Assembly: GCF_029227915.1 (NCBI RefSeq)
Contig: NC_079883.1
Coordinates: 21,080,001-21,144,000 of the forward strand
Source: Hydractinia symbiolongicarpus
Lineage: Eukaryota; Cnidaria; Hydrozoa; Anthoathecata; Hydractiniidae
Reading direction: 5' to 3'
Length of the DNA stretch: 64,000 nucleotides
Shown: piece by piece, positions 12,572 through 24,222 of the stretch
Numbering within the stretch: the first letter of the stretch is position 1
Layout: the number at the start of each line of letters is the position of its first letter
Position numbers and translations under genes: made by a program
Notes under the pieces: generated by a model
Told to the model about the DNA's origin: nothing
The model's input: only the letters and a program-made list of their open reading frames with translations
Databases searched by the model: none

Positions 12572-12715
12572 ACGACTCTTTTAGATACGTTAACTGAGCT
12601 TGGATTGCCTGGCCTAATTTCTCGATTTAGGGAGAGAAGATATAGATGTTGGGATAGTTTTAGCTAACGAAGATGAAGACCTAAGCCGTTTGGGGGTTAG
12701 AAAAATAGGTTATAA
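12572..12715 (+). pseudogene. SAM-like domain fossil
   Basis: Two overlapping frames together resemble the helical core of SAM-type domains: LTELGLPGLISRFRE in one frame (12590-12634), then DIDVGIVLANEDEDLSRLGV and IGYKHSE in another (from about 12636). The LGL...F...DI...L....DL..LGV..IG spacing is typical of SAM domains in invertebrate multidomain proteins. A frameshift near 12633 and the lack of flanking splice sites argue for a dead fragment, perhaps carried by a repeat. Confidence 0.45.
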
Positions 12716-12739
12716 GCATTCTGAATACTATCCCTCAAA

Positions 12740-12781
12740 CGCTTTGTGGAAATCCTTCTTTAGATGGATTTCCACAAAGCG
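12740..12781. repeat. Perfect 16-bp hairpin
   Basis: CGCTTTGTGGAAATCC (12740-12755) is exactly inverted at 12766-12781 around a 10-base spacer. It sits between the SAM-like fossil and the pogo-like element. It could be a tiny foldback element; no target duplication was recognised. Confidence 0.6.
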
Positions 12782-12821
12782 GACGGTCCGTCCGTTCTAA
12801 GTGTCCTCTTCTTTCTGAATA

Positions 12822-13721
12822 CAGTATTCTCTCTAATTAGCGGACACCGTTGGTGCATGAACAAAGTGTCCGCTAATTAGAGGTGTCCGGCTTTTGGAAA
12901 GTTTTGCAATCTAAGCTCAAATTTTGAAGAAAATGCGATTTTGTTTACGAAATGTGTAACTTAAAAAATTAGCGGGTACCGTGCTGGACACGAAAAAAGA
13001 AGAAAACAAGTAAATTGAACGTAATGTAACTTTTTTTAAAAATAGCAAACAAATATCAACATCACAATATCAACTAAATTAACGAAAAGATTTTTTAAAA
13101 AAACTTTACTTGGAGAAAAATTTTTTAATAGATTGTTGCTAAGTTCTTGACTCGAATAATTTCAAGTCTGTCTTTAAATGAGAATAAAGAAGTTCTTTCT
13201 TCTATATTGAAATCTTTCAAGTTTATTTATCTATCAATAAGAACTGATTTTTTACAAAACGAAAGCATTGTTGGACACATGCCACAAAACATATCAAAAA
13301 GATGTTTCATGTTCTTGAAAGTCCCAAACACTTCGATTACAGCTAAGGTTTGTGGAAAGAGGGTTAATCGTGGAAGTAAATATGGTCTGGAAATACCAGT
13401 TATATATAAGTTTTATGGACAACAAAAGTTGATTGACTGGCTTGTGAAGAAAAGGGAGGCTGTAAAAGCCGACATTTCTTGTTTTCATTATTTGTGTATG
13501 CTGCTCGCTAATTTTTTGCACTGTCCGCTAATTGGAGAGAAAAAAGCCTACAGTTGCCATTCCGTGCAAAAAAATTGTCCGCTAATCAGAGTGTCCGCTA
13601 ATTGAGTGTCCGCTAATTAGAAAGTTTTATATGAAACTTTGACCAAAAAACGACCGGTGCATGGACAAAGTGTCCGCTAGTATCCGCCTTTTAGAGTGTC
13701 CGTTAATTGAAAAGAATACTG
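12822..13721. mobile_element. pogo/Tigger-like element with TA target duplication
   Basis: The left end, CAGTATTCTCTCTAATTAGC, is mirrored at the right by an imperfect inverse ending GAATACTG. TA dinucleotides flank both sides (12820-12821 and 13722-13723). The motif GTGTCCGCTAATTAG is repeated several times inside both ends. TA duplication with a CAGT start fits the pogo branch of Tc1/mariner. About 900 bp long, with only a transposase N-terminal remnant inside. Confidence 0.65.
13147..13605 (+). pseudogene. pogo/Tigger transposase N-terminal remnant
   Basis: A 152-codon open frame inside the TA-flanked element. Its middle part (about residues 58-108) resembles the psq/CENP-B DNA-binding region of pogo transposases: VP.TSITAKVCGK, then GSKYG, then GQQKLIDWLVKKREA. 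The family pattern is a helix ending in Pro-x-Ser/Thr, a GSK.G linker and an E(E/Q)QKL..W start to the second helix-turn-helix. The C-terminal part reads through the GTGTCCGCTAATTAG repeats and is not coding. The DDE nuclease is absent. The match is by eye and moderate. Confidence 0.45.
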
Positions 13722-14934
13722 TATAATAACTCTTGCGCCCTAGCTATAGGCTTTTTTGCGAATTACTAAAGCATAAAATTCATATCAATAACATAGCGAA
13801 ATCATTTATAAATAAAAGCCGAACTGTATCAGGCAAATTTCTAAGGTAAATTATTTGTCTCACGAGTCTAGACAGGTACAGCGAGTGTCATACAATATCT
13901 ATACAAACTAGATATAGTGTAGTGTGAAGCATTACCCTGCAAGTAAATTTGTACAATCTACTTCTTGCTGGTGTACGCATGGTTATATTCTTCTATTTTA
14001 CAAGCCTCCAGGAGCCCTCGCATTGACCATTGTGTGTTAGACGCGTTTTTGGAAAGTGCTGCTGGTAGATGTGTACCTAACCTATTTGCTTGCGAAAACA
14101 TTGTAGATGAAGTAGTATAATTTTTAAAAGAAAAAAAAATAAGTTTGGTCAGAATTTTGAAACGAAACATTTCTGTAGCGGACACCATCGGATCTCGTAT
14201 AGGTTTTTACTGACTTATCTAGTTTCAAAAACCCGCACTTGGGTACCAGGGTACAATATTTAAATTAATTACAAAATGAGTGTGTCTAGGGTTCGCTTTG
14301 ACATTATATATTGTAAGTATGCTATTGTGCATTAAAAAAGAGTAAAAAGCCCAAAGTTTACAAATTAGTTTAGAATTCTGCTTTCTTTATCGAAGACGAT
14401 TTTACATTTTAAATTTGTCCTAAGTAAATTATGGATAAACTTAATTTGTTTTCCTTGCAGGAATTGTTTTATACGACCCGTTGTTGGCCGTGTCCGCTAT
14501 ACAAAGGTTAGTTTTAAGGGTAAGGTAGGTTAAACCGACGTCCGTTGTAGGAAGGTGTCAGATAACAGCTGTCTACTATATGCAGTTTTCACTGTATTGT
14601 CAGTTTCTATTAAAAAAACAATGCATGTGATGCCGACTCATGATTATTTTAGTATCTTATTGCCAAAATCAAAGTCAGCTCAAAATTTAATCGACTAGCA
14701 ATTTTTGGCCGGCCTAAATTTTTGTCACTCTCTGGAAATTCACTAAGGCTGTTTTTTTTCGCGCTTATTTCTGACTTTAGGGGTTAATGATATCGAGTAT
14801 TAGCTAAGCGCGAAGACGTTGCCATTATAAGTAAAATTAACGCTAATTTAATTCATTTCATTGATAAAATACGTCCAACAACATCGAGGAGGACATTATG
14901 GATTTTCATAAAGCGAATTAAAAGAAGATGGAAA
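13722..14934. other. No gene seen; more GTGTCCGC words
   Basis: AGCGGACACC (about 14178) and GTGTCCGCT (about 14491) echo the termini of the neighbouring pogo-like element, and CAGTTTTCACTGTA (14583-14596) could be a related TA-flanked end. A complete element could not be delimited. The 76-codon minus ORF at 13958-14188 has no recognisable family. Confidence 0.3.
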
Positions 14935-15050
14935 ACCAAAAAAGAAAACGGACCAGATTTTAGGATCGGGATTTTCTTGTAAAGCAAGGACAGTACGGAG
15001 AATATAACCATCTTCTTTATACAAAAGTGCGTTCACGCTGATTTTCGTTA
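14935..15050 (+). pseudogene. Possible Harbinger transposase N-terminal fossil
   Basis: A reading frame with one stop shows KRTRF, DRDFLVKQGQYGEYNHLL, similar to the RR.W.R......GEY..LL segment of PIF/Harbinger transposases. Nothing of the nuclease follows. It resembles the better fossils at 11308 and 60909, but the match is short. Confidence 0.35.
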
Positions 15051-16256
15051 AAATATAATTTTTTTTATATTTACATGCGCCAGAGCAAGTGCGTTAATTA
15101 GTCATCGACGTCTCCATTAGACGTTTAAGAATTAAGTCCAATTAGCGCACATACTGAACGCTTTAAGGTTGACTTTCTTTGAACCCATTACTTCATTGAC
15201 GCATGAAAAAAAGAGTTTGAAATAAATTACTTTCCTAACGTTAAATTTTGTTTGCCTTAATTTTAGTCGGACCAAACTTACGTCGCCTTAAAAAATTATT
15301 TATAGCTGAATTTTTTAGGGAGGATATAAAGTATTTTGAAACAAAAACACTTTAACGATGCAGTTGCAAAAGAACGATACGACAAAGCAATCTAATTGAT
15401 AATCAGGATATCCTACGATAACAAGTTAAATTTGTTTGCTTACTCCGAAATTTTGTAACAATGACATGAATGGATTAATTTTTTTATCTAATAAAAAAGA
15501 AGTGTCAATCCATAAAAAGAATCACCGGAAGTATCATATTTCCAACACTCCATTGTTTGCAGCTACTACCCTGTTGATTGAAATGATTAGTCCGTGATTA
15601 CGCTTCAGTATAATGTTAAGCAGGGCAATGCTCGTAACTTTATAGCATGAAATTTTATTTATAAAAATATCTTAAAAGAAAGATAAGTGAATTTCCCACC
15701 TTACTGTTTTGTAGAGATGAATTACTATTTATTTTATTTTTTGCTTACATTATACCTTTCCACAGAGCCACAAAAATCTGTCTCCAGGGTAAAACTATGA
15801 ATATTATTTGGATCTTCCTTGTTATTCTTTAATGTATTACTTGGGTCGATAAGAACTAATAGTCGAAGCAGAGCTAACAAAAATAAAAATAAAGTTTCAC
15901 ATTAACTTCCACTCAGTACTTCCAAATCACGTTTTATTTGATGGAGCGTGATGTGGTAGGCACAGTATCATGATAGTTAGCACACAGATGTGCTTTAGAG
16001 TTTAAGGATTTCCATTGAGTGAACACATTGAGGTAATACATGAATTCGTTGTACACATTTTATAATAGACAAAAGTGAACTGGAAAATAGTTCAAATAAC
16101 AAAGAATAACTGTTCTAATTAAAGATTATTGGTAAATGATTTCCATAACTTTTTTATCGTATGTCGACTACTTGCTATGACCTTCTTTTCCTGTTTTGTT
16201 TTATTTTGACGTTCAATGGTTACTTAAAAGAAAATTATTTAAAAGTGAAAACATGT
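15051..16256. other. No gene seen
   Basis: AT-rich spacer without recognisable ORFs or repeat ends. Confidence 0.4.
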
Positions 16257-16829
16257 TTAACCCTATTATACCGGGGGAAGGGGGGGGGGGGGGGGGTGGA
16301 GGGGAGGACTAGGCACAACTTTAGATACGCATGTGATTAAGTGCTAAAATTTTGTGACTATTCCTAACTTTTATTATTGCTTCTGATAAAAAAAAATTTG
16401 AAAACATTTTGTACTTTGCTGGGGGTATTGCTTTTTTGGACGGGGGTAAATTTTTTTGGAATCTTGAAAACCGTTGACATTCATGTAAGAATGTTATAAG
16501 ATGTTGTATTGGTTATATAATTGTTTACATGTATGTTGGTTACTAAGAGGTAACCAAGGTGTTGCTAAGGTGATATATGGTTACTCGGGACAAAAAGCGG
16601 ACCAAATTTGAAGGAAATATCGATCCAGCAAATTGACGTCATTTCGGATCCCAATGACGTCATCAAATTACTTTTTTACCTGGATTGAGTTTGTACTAAG
16701 ACATTCTCCAATTGAGCCAAGTTTCATCACTTAAACACAAGTGATTCAGGATTTATGGCTCGCGGGCACTTTGTGCCCCCCCCCCCGCAGGTTACAAGGG
16801 CCAAAAAAGCTCAGGTATAATAGGGTTAA
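16257..16829. mobile_element. TTAA-flanked piggyBac-type MITE (clean termini)
   Basis: The ends are TTAA CCCTATTATACC (16257-16272) and GGTATAATAGGG TTAA (16814-16829): a perfect 12-bp terminal inverted repeat with TTAA target duplication, diagnostic of piggyBac-type transposition. A 17-G run sits at 16280-16296 and an 11-C run at 16776-16786, so the element can form a G/C-arm foldback. Two TGACGTCA octamers lie inside. It is non-coding and mobilised in trans, if at all. Confidence 0.8.
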
Positions 16830-17677
16830 GTTCTTAGGCAGTTCATATCTTTCTTTTTTTGTTTAAATGTTTTTGATTTAACTTTTGAGCCAAACTGAAA
16901 AAAGTATAGCTTTTTTGTCCATACATCTAAGTCCCTTTGTTTTTGGGTATTAGAAAAAGAGTTAGCTATTACTAGCAGTCAGTAATAACGTACATGCTAT
17001 CATGGGAAAGAACCTACTTTTTAAAACTCTGAAATACCTAAAACGACTTCAGGCTATCAATAGATTATTTTAGAAACTTATCGAAACAGTTACAAATTGT
17101 TTATTTTACGATCACCTTTTTAATTCATACAATATCCAATTCCATGCAAAATATCAAGGCCGACATGAGAGATTTACGCTCCATAGCCATTACTGCAATT
17201 TGACAAAAACTGTAATAAAATTCGAACGATATATGTATAAATATATATTTATGGTAGGAAAACACAATGGATAAACCGCTTCTGATAGCTGGAATCAATC
17301 AAAACAGGTCATTCTACATGTTTGCCAATAATTGAAAAAAAACACCCAACAAATACATATACACCTGAAAACAAAACAACAAGATGTTATTGTTATCTGA
17401 CAAAACAAGGAAATTTAACTATTTTCTAATTATGCAACTAATGAGAAGAGCACGAGGTCGTTTATACCTAATTATTAAATTTTTCAACGATTACTGAAAT
17501 TATAGGCTGTTACATAATGTCAACCCACGTTAAAAGGGTCTGTATAAAATGGCCAAACAAGATCGTAATGATATTACATTGCTTAAATACAAAAAAAGCA
17601 GCTGGCTGCTTATACACATAAAATATATATATTACTTTTGATCTTTGATTCAGCTCTATCATCTGTTGGTCAAGACA
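16830..17677. other. Upstream region of the VWA-tyrosinase gene
   Basis: AT-rich, with no ORF or repeat ends. It probably contains the promoter and 5' UTR. A CATAAAATATATATATTAC stretch about 50-60 bp before the start codon could act as a TATA-like element, though such words are common here. Confidence 0.35.
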
Positions 17678-20600
17678 ATGTGGACAATTATATTTTTGGC
17701 CTGTTTGTTTGCTGGTGAGTTGATAATTTACTTTCTGTTTTGTCTTCGTGTGTATGCAATAGCTTTATTTTACTATGATAATATACTGCCTTATATTATT
17801 GTAGCTTTGTGGGTTTTTTTTAAGTTATGAGATTCTTGTCAGCATAGACAATATGAAAATGCAGTTAACAAATTTTTACAAAGATATATTCTTTGCACAG
17901 TCAAAATAAGTCTGGAAACTTGATCTCATTTTGGCTGTGAATGGTATGTTTTGGCAAGAAAAACTACAATGGAATATTTTATTATAATTTTTTGATGCAT
18001 ATTTTTAAGTTGATTGTGTCTTTGTCTTTGTCTCAGCCTATGTGCAAAAAAAGGAGAAATAATTATTAAGAGTTGAGATTCGTATATGGATCATATTCTA
18101 CCGAAACCAAAAATACCAGAAAATCAATTATACCATACGTGGGAGAATACAGATTTTAAGTTCAAGCAACACGCAAATAACCCAACAAATTGTCAACTGC
18201 TTTACAGAGGTCTTAAAGCTGAAAAAAAATAAAAAAAGCTAACAGATAATTCATTTCCGATGTAAACTTTAAAACCATGTAGGGTTTTTACCTTTAGAAA
18301 CAAACCTTCATTAGCATACTCCACATTACGTCTTTTAACTGCATTTAGGCAGTTTCTATATGTTATTGTTAACTAGCTGTTGTCCAAGCTACAACGCGGT
18401 CTACTATTAATTGATTTAAATAGCTATCACCCACATTGTCATTGAATCAGTTAGTTTTTTGCAGATAGACCGATCAGTAAAAAAAAATTACAATGATACA
18501 ACCAATTTCTGTAGCACCTTGTTTACCATAATTAATTTGTGTATTTTTAATTAAAGATCAAAGCTGGGTTAATGAATGTAATTACTTAATGGAATTACTT
18601 AATTATAGAAAGGATATGAATTCATCCTTGAAGTAATTAAATGTTATAAAAGTTTGCTACTTATTAAGTGATGGAGTTATGAAGTATATTTTCATCTTCT
18701 ATTTTTGTAATATTACATCATCATTTTCTTTGATCTGACAAGGTAAAGATTTACTTACACAGCTGGTGAAAAATCGAAAGGAGAAAGAAGTGCAAAAAAT
18801 TTGCGCGAAAATATTATCAGCTAGCTACGTTAATTCTCCTTAGGAACTCGGTACTTTCAAATTGTTTAGAAAATGTATTTTATTTAACCAAAAAAAAGTA
18901 GACTTAAGTGTTTATTTTGATCAAAGAATAAACCGTGCGTCTTCAGTTTAAGACAAACTTTACCTTTTTTTAACCAAACCAACAAGCTGTTCCCTTGACA
19001 ACATATTGAATTTACTTTATTATTGTTGTCGTTCTAGGTTTACAAGCCGGCGAAAACCCGTATGAAAATTTAATGAAAGATGTTAAAGCAAATTTTCTCA
19101 ATCTTGGGTTACGAAGCCGTAGCGAAGGTATGTATATAGCAATTTACTGTATTTACCAAGTCTTAATAGAAATGTCTTTGTTTATCACCTCGCTCTGGCG
19201 TTATCATATAAACTGGCTTTTAATGGGACTCGAATGTTACATTAGATGCTTTTCGTTTAAAGAAAAGTGTTATGTACTCTTAAATGTTTTTTTTTTGTTT
19301 ACATTTTGTTATAAATAATAATAATAATAAAATCAAACCACCCGACCGCTTTTTATAACGTGATTTCCAATAACTTCATTTTTAGTGTTGCCACCACCAA
19401 TTGATCTGTTGTTTGTAGTCGATGAATCAGCATGCATTGGAAAGCTGGATTATGTTATGTCGATGAGGTTGTTAAAGAAATTCCTCGACTTTTTCAGTGT
19501 TTCACCAGGAACAACTCGAGTGGGGCTAATCACTTTCAGCAGTCAAGTTAAAACACATTTTACGTTTGATACGTACACTAACAGAATAGGAATACAGTTG
19601 TCAATACTCAAAGCAAGGTAAAGCAGTTTTGTCCTGACAATTTCTTGTATTCGAATTGTCTTAATAACACTGACAATCCCATGTAATTCACGTTCTTTTT
19701 ATTTTTAGCACATCTTATGCAGGAAATAGTTCTGCATTTCTCGGAAAAGCTTTAGCAAGAGCAGAAGAACTATTTCTTAGCAACTCTACCTTTACGCGTC
19801 CAAACACAAAAAGAGTTTTAGTGGCAGTAACCAATGGGGTGGTAGGAAACGATGCTGATCGCGTGCTTCTAAACTCAGTAGTAGATAGATTGGAAACTCA
19901 TAATGTTAAGAGGTTTGTATTCAGTAACGGAAAGACAGTACATGGGGACAACATTGATAAAATTAAATCTTCCAGTGGAAACAACAATCAGCAATATCAT
20001 TTCGCCTTTGAATCTTATGAAGCATGGAAGTGGGTGAATAATCTTTTGCCAGCTGGTAAGAAATTATATTGCGGAAAATATTAAACATTCTCCCTATAAG
20101 GTAATTGTTGTAAAAGCGACTTATAAAAATTAACTTAAAGAAGATAGCTACATCAGTCTTGATAAAAGTGAAATAATTGCATCGCGGATAGACTTTAAAA
20201 AAATTATGTATACCTAAAATTAAGTTGAAAAAGGTTTTACGAGCATATAAGAAAAGTAATGGTGAGGTTATAATATTTAATGATAAAAATATATACCATG
20301 TAAATATGACCGCAATAATTGTTTCTCTTACCATTTCTTCTTTTCCTTTATAGCTTATTACTTATATTGTAATGGTTCTAGCTCAAGTTCTTGGCATGAC
20401 GTATGTCATCGCCGATGTCAATGTGTCAACGGTCACATTGTACATTGCCAGCGTGTACGAGAAGAAGCCAATTCAATGACGGTGAAAGACAGAACAAGAT
20501 TTATTGATACGTACATTAAACTAACAAGCGATCCAGCCTACAGAGTGCGATACGAGAACTTTATCAACATCCATTCCAGGTTGGTGCCAGTGTTATTTTT

Positions 20601-23165
20601 TTCTCGGTGGGTGTTTCAGTGCAGAAAGGAAAAAAGATATTTTGTTAATTTTAAAACAAGTTAAGTATAACAATAGATCGCAATAAAAACACTGAATTTT
20701 CATTTGAGAGATATTATCGAAAATCCTTATTTTTTTTTATTTTTTTTTTTTTATTTTTTGTGAAAATAACGCGTTTTTATAGATCTAAAAAAACAGAATA
20801 TCTATTTCTAACATAGGCATTTCTTTGATGGAATTCACGAGGCTTCACAATTCTTTCCATGGCATCGCTGGTTCATACTTATTTTGGAAAACATGTTAAA
20901 AGAAATCGACTGCCGTGTCACAGTACCATATTGGGATTGGAGCTTGATGTCACATGACCCTTTTAATCCAATGTATTTGTTTGGAAATAGACCTGATGGA
21001 TTGGGAGGACGATCTGATAGGTAATAACCTTTTCGTGTTTATTTAACTTTTTGTGTTCTTTTTTTAATTCTTCAGAAATCGTTATCTTGTGTATTGTTTC
21101 TGACAAAAATTGTTTCCGTATATATGAAACACTATTTGTAATTTAGGACTGATCCTAAGTTTTATGACATTCTTAATCACAATAAAATATGCTTAGGGAT
21201 AATATGAACTATGTAATAAAAGTGTTTACATAGACCAAAACTTGGAAATTTAAAAAATATTGACGTCATCAATAATCAGTGTTTTTAAAATGTTAGATCT
21301 AACCAAAGAACCTTAGTTGTTAATTAACTGTATAAGCATTAACAAGTGAATTTCAGAACTTTTAAAGCGTGTGTCTACTATCGAAATTAAATTATTACTG
21401 ATCGGACAATTTTCGAATTTTAACCTCTACTTTTTACGTAGATTGTATGTGTACTTGTAAAATACTAGTCTACGAAATTTTATTCCAAAATTCTAATGAT
21501 TTAATACTTTGCTGCTAGTATAACGAACTGTGTTATGAATGGCAAGTTTGGTCAACTTGGGGGCTGGAGAATACCAAATGGAGAATGTTTGCGCAGAGAT
21601 TTAAGAGGACGTACTCCTAATGCACATATTGTCCAAAGCTTACTGGCTTCTGATGCTCCATTCCCCGATTTCGAAATTTTTGTCAGAGTAAATATGCACG
21701 ACACTGTTCACTGTTTGATCGGTAGGTTTTTACAAATGTCTTAATTTAATTCCGTTCCAGACAAAAGTCTACCTTCAGGTCAGGAACAGAAAACAAACAT
21801 AAAAAGTTATGAAACATCTGAATAATTTTTGATCAATGTATTTTTCTTTATCTTACAAGACTGCATACTTTGTGTCGTTATCATGTGTTAGTATCCACTG
21901 TTTCTATACTGTGTTTCTAGCGCTACGGACATCTCTTTTGTATTAACAAGTTTTCTATGTTTATCAATAGGAGGCACAATGTGCAGCTTCCAATCTGCTA
22001 CAGTTCCAGAATTCTTCATGCATCATGGCATGGTGGACAAGATTTGGTGGCTTAGACAACAGCAAAGTCAAATAAATTTCGATGGCATCTATCGACCAGT
22101 GGGTAGGATGTCAGCTACACCATATACAGCTGCTGAATTCCTAAATAATACAGCTCTGCCAGGACATATATCAGTAACATACGATGATCCAAGTGTTAAC
22201 AACGCAAGAGCGATCATGAAGTTCCTTAAGAGTAAGTAGTCTATGTGTTATTAAGCAGGTTTGTGTTTCTCTAAGAATGCACTTTCACGCACTTTCACGT
22301 AGCTACAGCAGTACGATGTGTAAAGGTTTTACTTAGGGATAAAACCAAATGTCTTAGCTCTAAATGGTAGGATTCTATTAAGCTTCGGGACTTTAACGAC
22401 AGTTTATCTGGAATGGGCATCACTTTGTAAAAATCCAACAAAAAACCAAATAATTTTGATGGGAGAATAAGCCAAAAACATAAGAATTCCGATAACTACT
22501 TTTGCTAATATTAATAAAATCCGAGAATTTTTCAATCATTGCTCTTTATAAATTCATGAGACAAAAGCCGCTGTTCTAAGGTCTATTTGGCGGAGAAAAC
22601 AATTGATTTTGAAACTTTACTTTTTCATCCCATCCATAGGCAATTTACCTTGGACAATAGGACCTAGTAATCGCTGCACAGGTTGATGTCACAGACGTAA
22701 ATTTTAAACTGCGCAAACTTTTTGCTTAGTCTTTGGGATGGTCTTTTTGGTTCACATACTAAAGTCAGCTGTAACAGCAAGACCTTGCCCCGTCATATTT
22801 TAGCTGTTCAGTCGTTTCTAATGTAACTGCATCTTCTAGCATTCTGTCCCTGCGCTACAAAAAACGAATATATATTTTTGTTACATTCACTAACCAAATT
22901 TGTTTTTAATTTAGATCAAACAGTAGACGCATTGCTGAAAATCCGACAAGCGGAGTTTGCTATACTGGATTATGATGCAATGGAAAGATTCAAAGTGAAG
23001 CCTCATGAAAGAAAAATGGCGGAGATGTTTAAAAATCAAACAATGGATGCCATACGCGCAAATCCAGTGAATAGAGTATTGCAAGGAGTGGAAATGATGA
23101 TGGGTATCGAATTACCAACAGCACTCAATGTTATGACTGCCCCTACGTCATTAACAAACGAGTGA
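17678..23165 (+). CDS. Secreted VWA-domain tyrosinase (type 3 copper oxidase), 9 exons
   Basis: Exons 17678-17714, 19038-19127, 19386-19617, 19709-20055, 20354-20579, 20817-21020, 21519-21721, 21971-22231 and 22915-23165 join in frame to 616 aa; every intron is GT-AG. The first exon encodes a hydrophobic signal peptide (MWTIIFLACLFAG). A VWA domain follows (about 45-230), then a short Cys-rich segment (about 238-275), then the tyrosinase core. CuA ligands are His309, His318 and His327 (PWHRWF); CuB ligands are His439, His443 (HDTVH) and His465 (HHGMVDKIWW). All six are present, so phenol oxidation with oxygen is plausible, in the extracellular space. The VWA metal site looks weakened: D55-x-S57-x-C59 replaces DxSxS, and Asn162 stands where TDG normally has Asp. 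The fusion suggests an oxidase anchored to matrix, perhaps for cross-linking or melanin. The substrate is unknown. Confidence 0.85.
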
Positions 23166-23278
23166 TTTAATGTAGAATATTCCCTTGTGGATACGCCACT
23201 GAACTCAAAATGTTTTTAAAGGGGACCTAATCAGTCACATTGTATCTACTTTGCTTATTTATAATTTGTCAATAACAC

Positions 23279-23312
23279 ATTAAAAGTGAAAAAAAAAAAA
23301 AAAAAAAAAAAA
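23279..23312 (+). terminator. Candidate polyadenylation signal and A24 tract
   Basis: ATTAAA (23279-23284), a common variant signal, lies about 115 bp past the tyrosinase stop codon and is followed at once by 24 A residues (23289-23312). The genomic A tract could mark an old retroposition event or simple slippage. Confidence 0.4.
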
Positions 23313-23327
23313 GTTTTTTGTTTCTAG

Positions 23328-23389
23328 ATTTATGTGGTATCGCTATATATTGAGAAATTACAGTGATCCTTTCACAGATTTAGGTGGTG
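23328..23389 (+). other. Orphan exon-like segment
   Basis: A TTTCTAG acceptor, 62 open bases (FMWYRYILRNYSDPFTDLGG) and a GTAAGT donor together look like an internal exon just downstream of the tyrosinase gene. No partner exon was found to either side. It may be a remnant of a tandem duplicate or an alternative 3' exon; chance is also possible. Confidence 0.25.
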
Positions 23390-23435
23390 GTAAGTAAAAC
23401 TTCAGTCCTGTTTAAAATATTACTGAACAATACAT

Positions 23436-23502
23436 CCTCATCCCCAGGGTATTGTGGTCCCTGAGCCGTTATACAAGGCAAAATGCCCTGGGAGCGAGGT
23501 TG
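23436..23502. repeat. Short inverted-repeat MITE (CCTC..CCCAGGG ends)
   Basis: CCTCATCCCCAGGG faces CCCTGGGAGCGAGG across about 40 bases. The ends resemble those of the element at 28065-28237, so they are probably one family. Confidence 0.45.
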
Positions 23503-23764
23503 TGCACAATAGTCAAATTACTTCTCTATAAAGTAAAAATAGAAATAAAACGACTTTAAACGGATAATAAATAAAACGATATTTCACTTGTGCATAGCTC
23601 TCGAAGCAGGACTTTTGTTTGTCATGCATGTTGATTCAAAAAAATAGCGGTATTGTAATATACATTCCTGTCTTTCATGTAACTACAATTGCTGACAAAA
23701 TTTATTCACAAAGTGAACTCATTTTGAAGCTCGTCCCCAAAAGTAGTTATTAGGGTTGTTTCTA

Positions 23765-23950
23765 TATTACATCCACAAAATTTGAACTTGTCAACGTTTA
23801 CAGCGGACTTAAGATCTCAGTTTATTTAGTTAAATTCAACTTTTAAAATACGCTAATTGTTGCTGACGCCAACATGGCCATTTCTCCAATTTCAGGGCCT
23901 TTGTGGGGCCTGACGTGGATTATTCCGTAGAGCAGACTTGTTCAAAAGTT
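23765..23950. repeat. Dispersed repeat, partner of 645-775
   Basis: Colinear with 645-775 over several blocks, including GCTAATTGTTGCTGAC and GGGCCTTTGTGGGGCCTGACG. Class unknown. Confidence 0.5.
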
Positions 23951-24222
23951 TGACTAGCGCAATTTACACGCTTTCTATCTAAACTACGCATCGAATATGC
24001 CTGCGGAGAGGGACTATTAGCATGATTACATCAATTTTGAGGAAAATTATACATTTTCAACACAAATATTCAAACTGTAATAACTTGAAAAATTATATAT
24101 ATATATATATATTTTCTTTTATATTTTATATATTTAACTCGGATTATAAAATATTCAAACAACGATCACCACACCATGAGCATGTAGCACGTAGTTACAT
24201 GCTAGTACATTTGGACTGAGAG

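Noticed and set aside
19963-20334. 123-codon minus-strand ORF
   Set aside because: Overlaps exon 4 of the tyrosinase gene and its intron; shadow frame.
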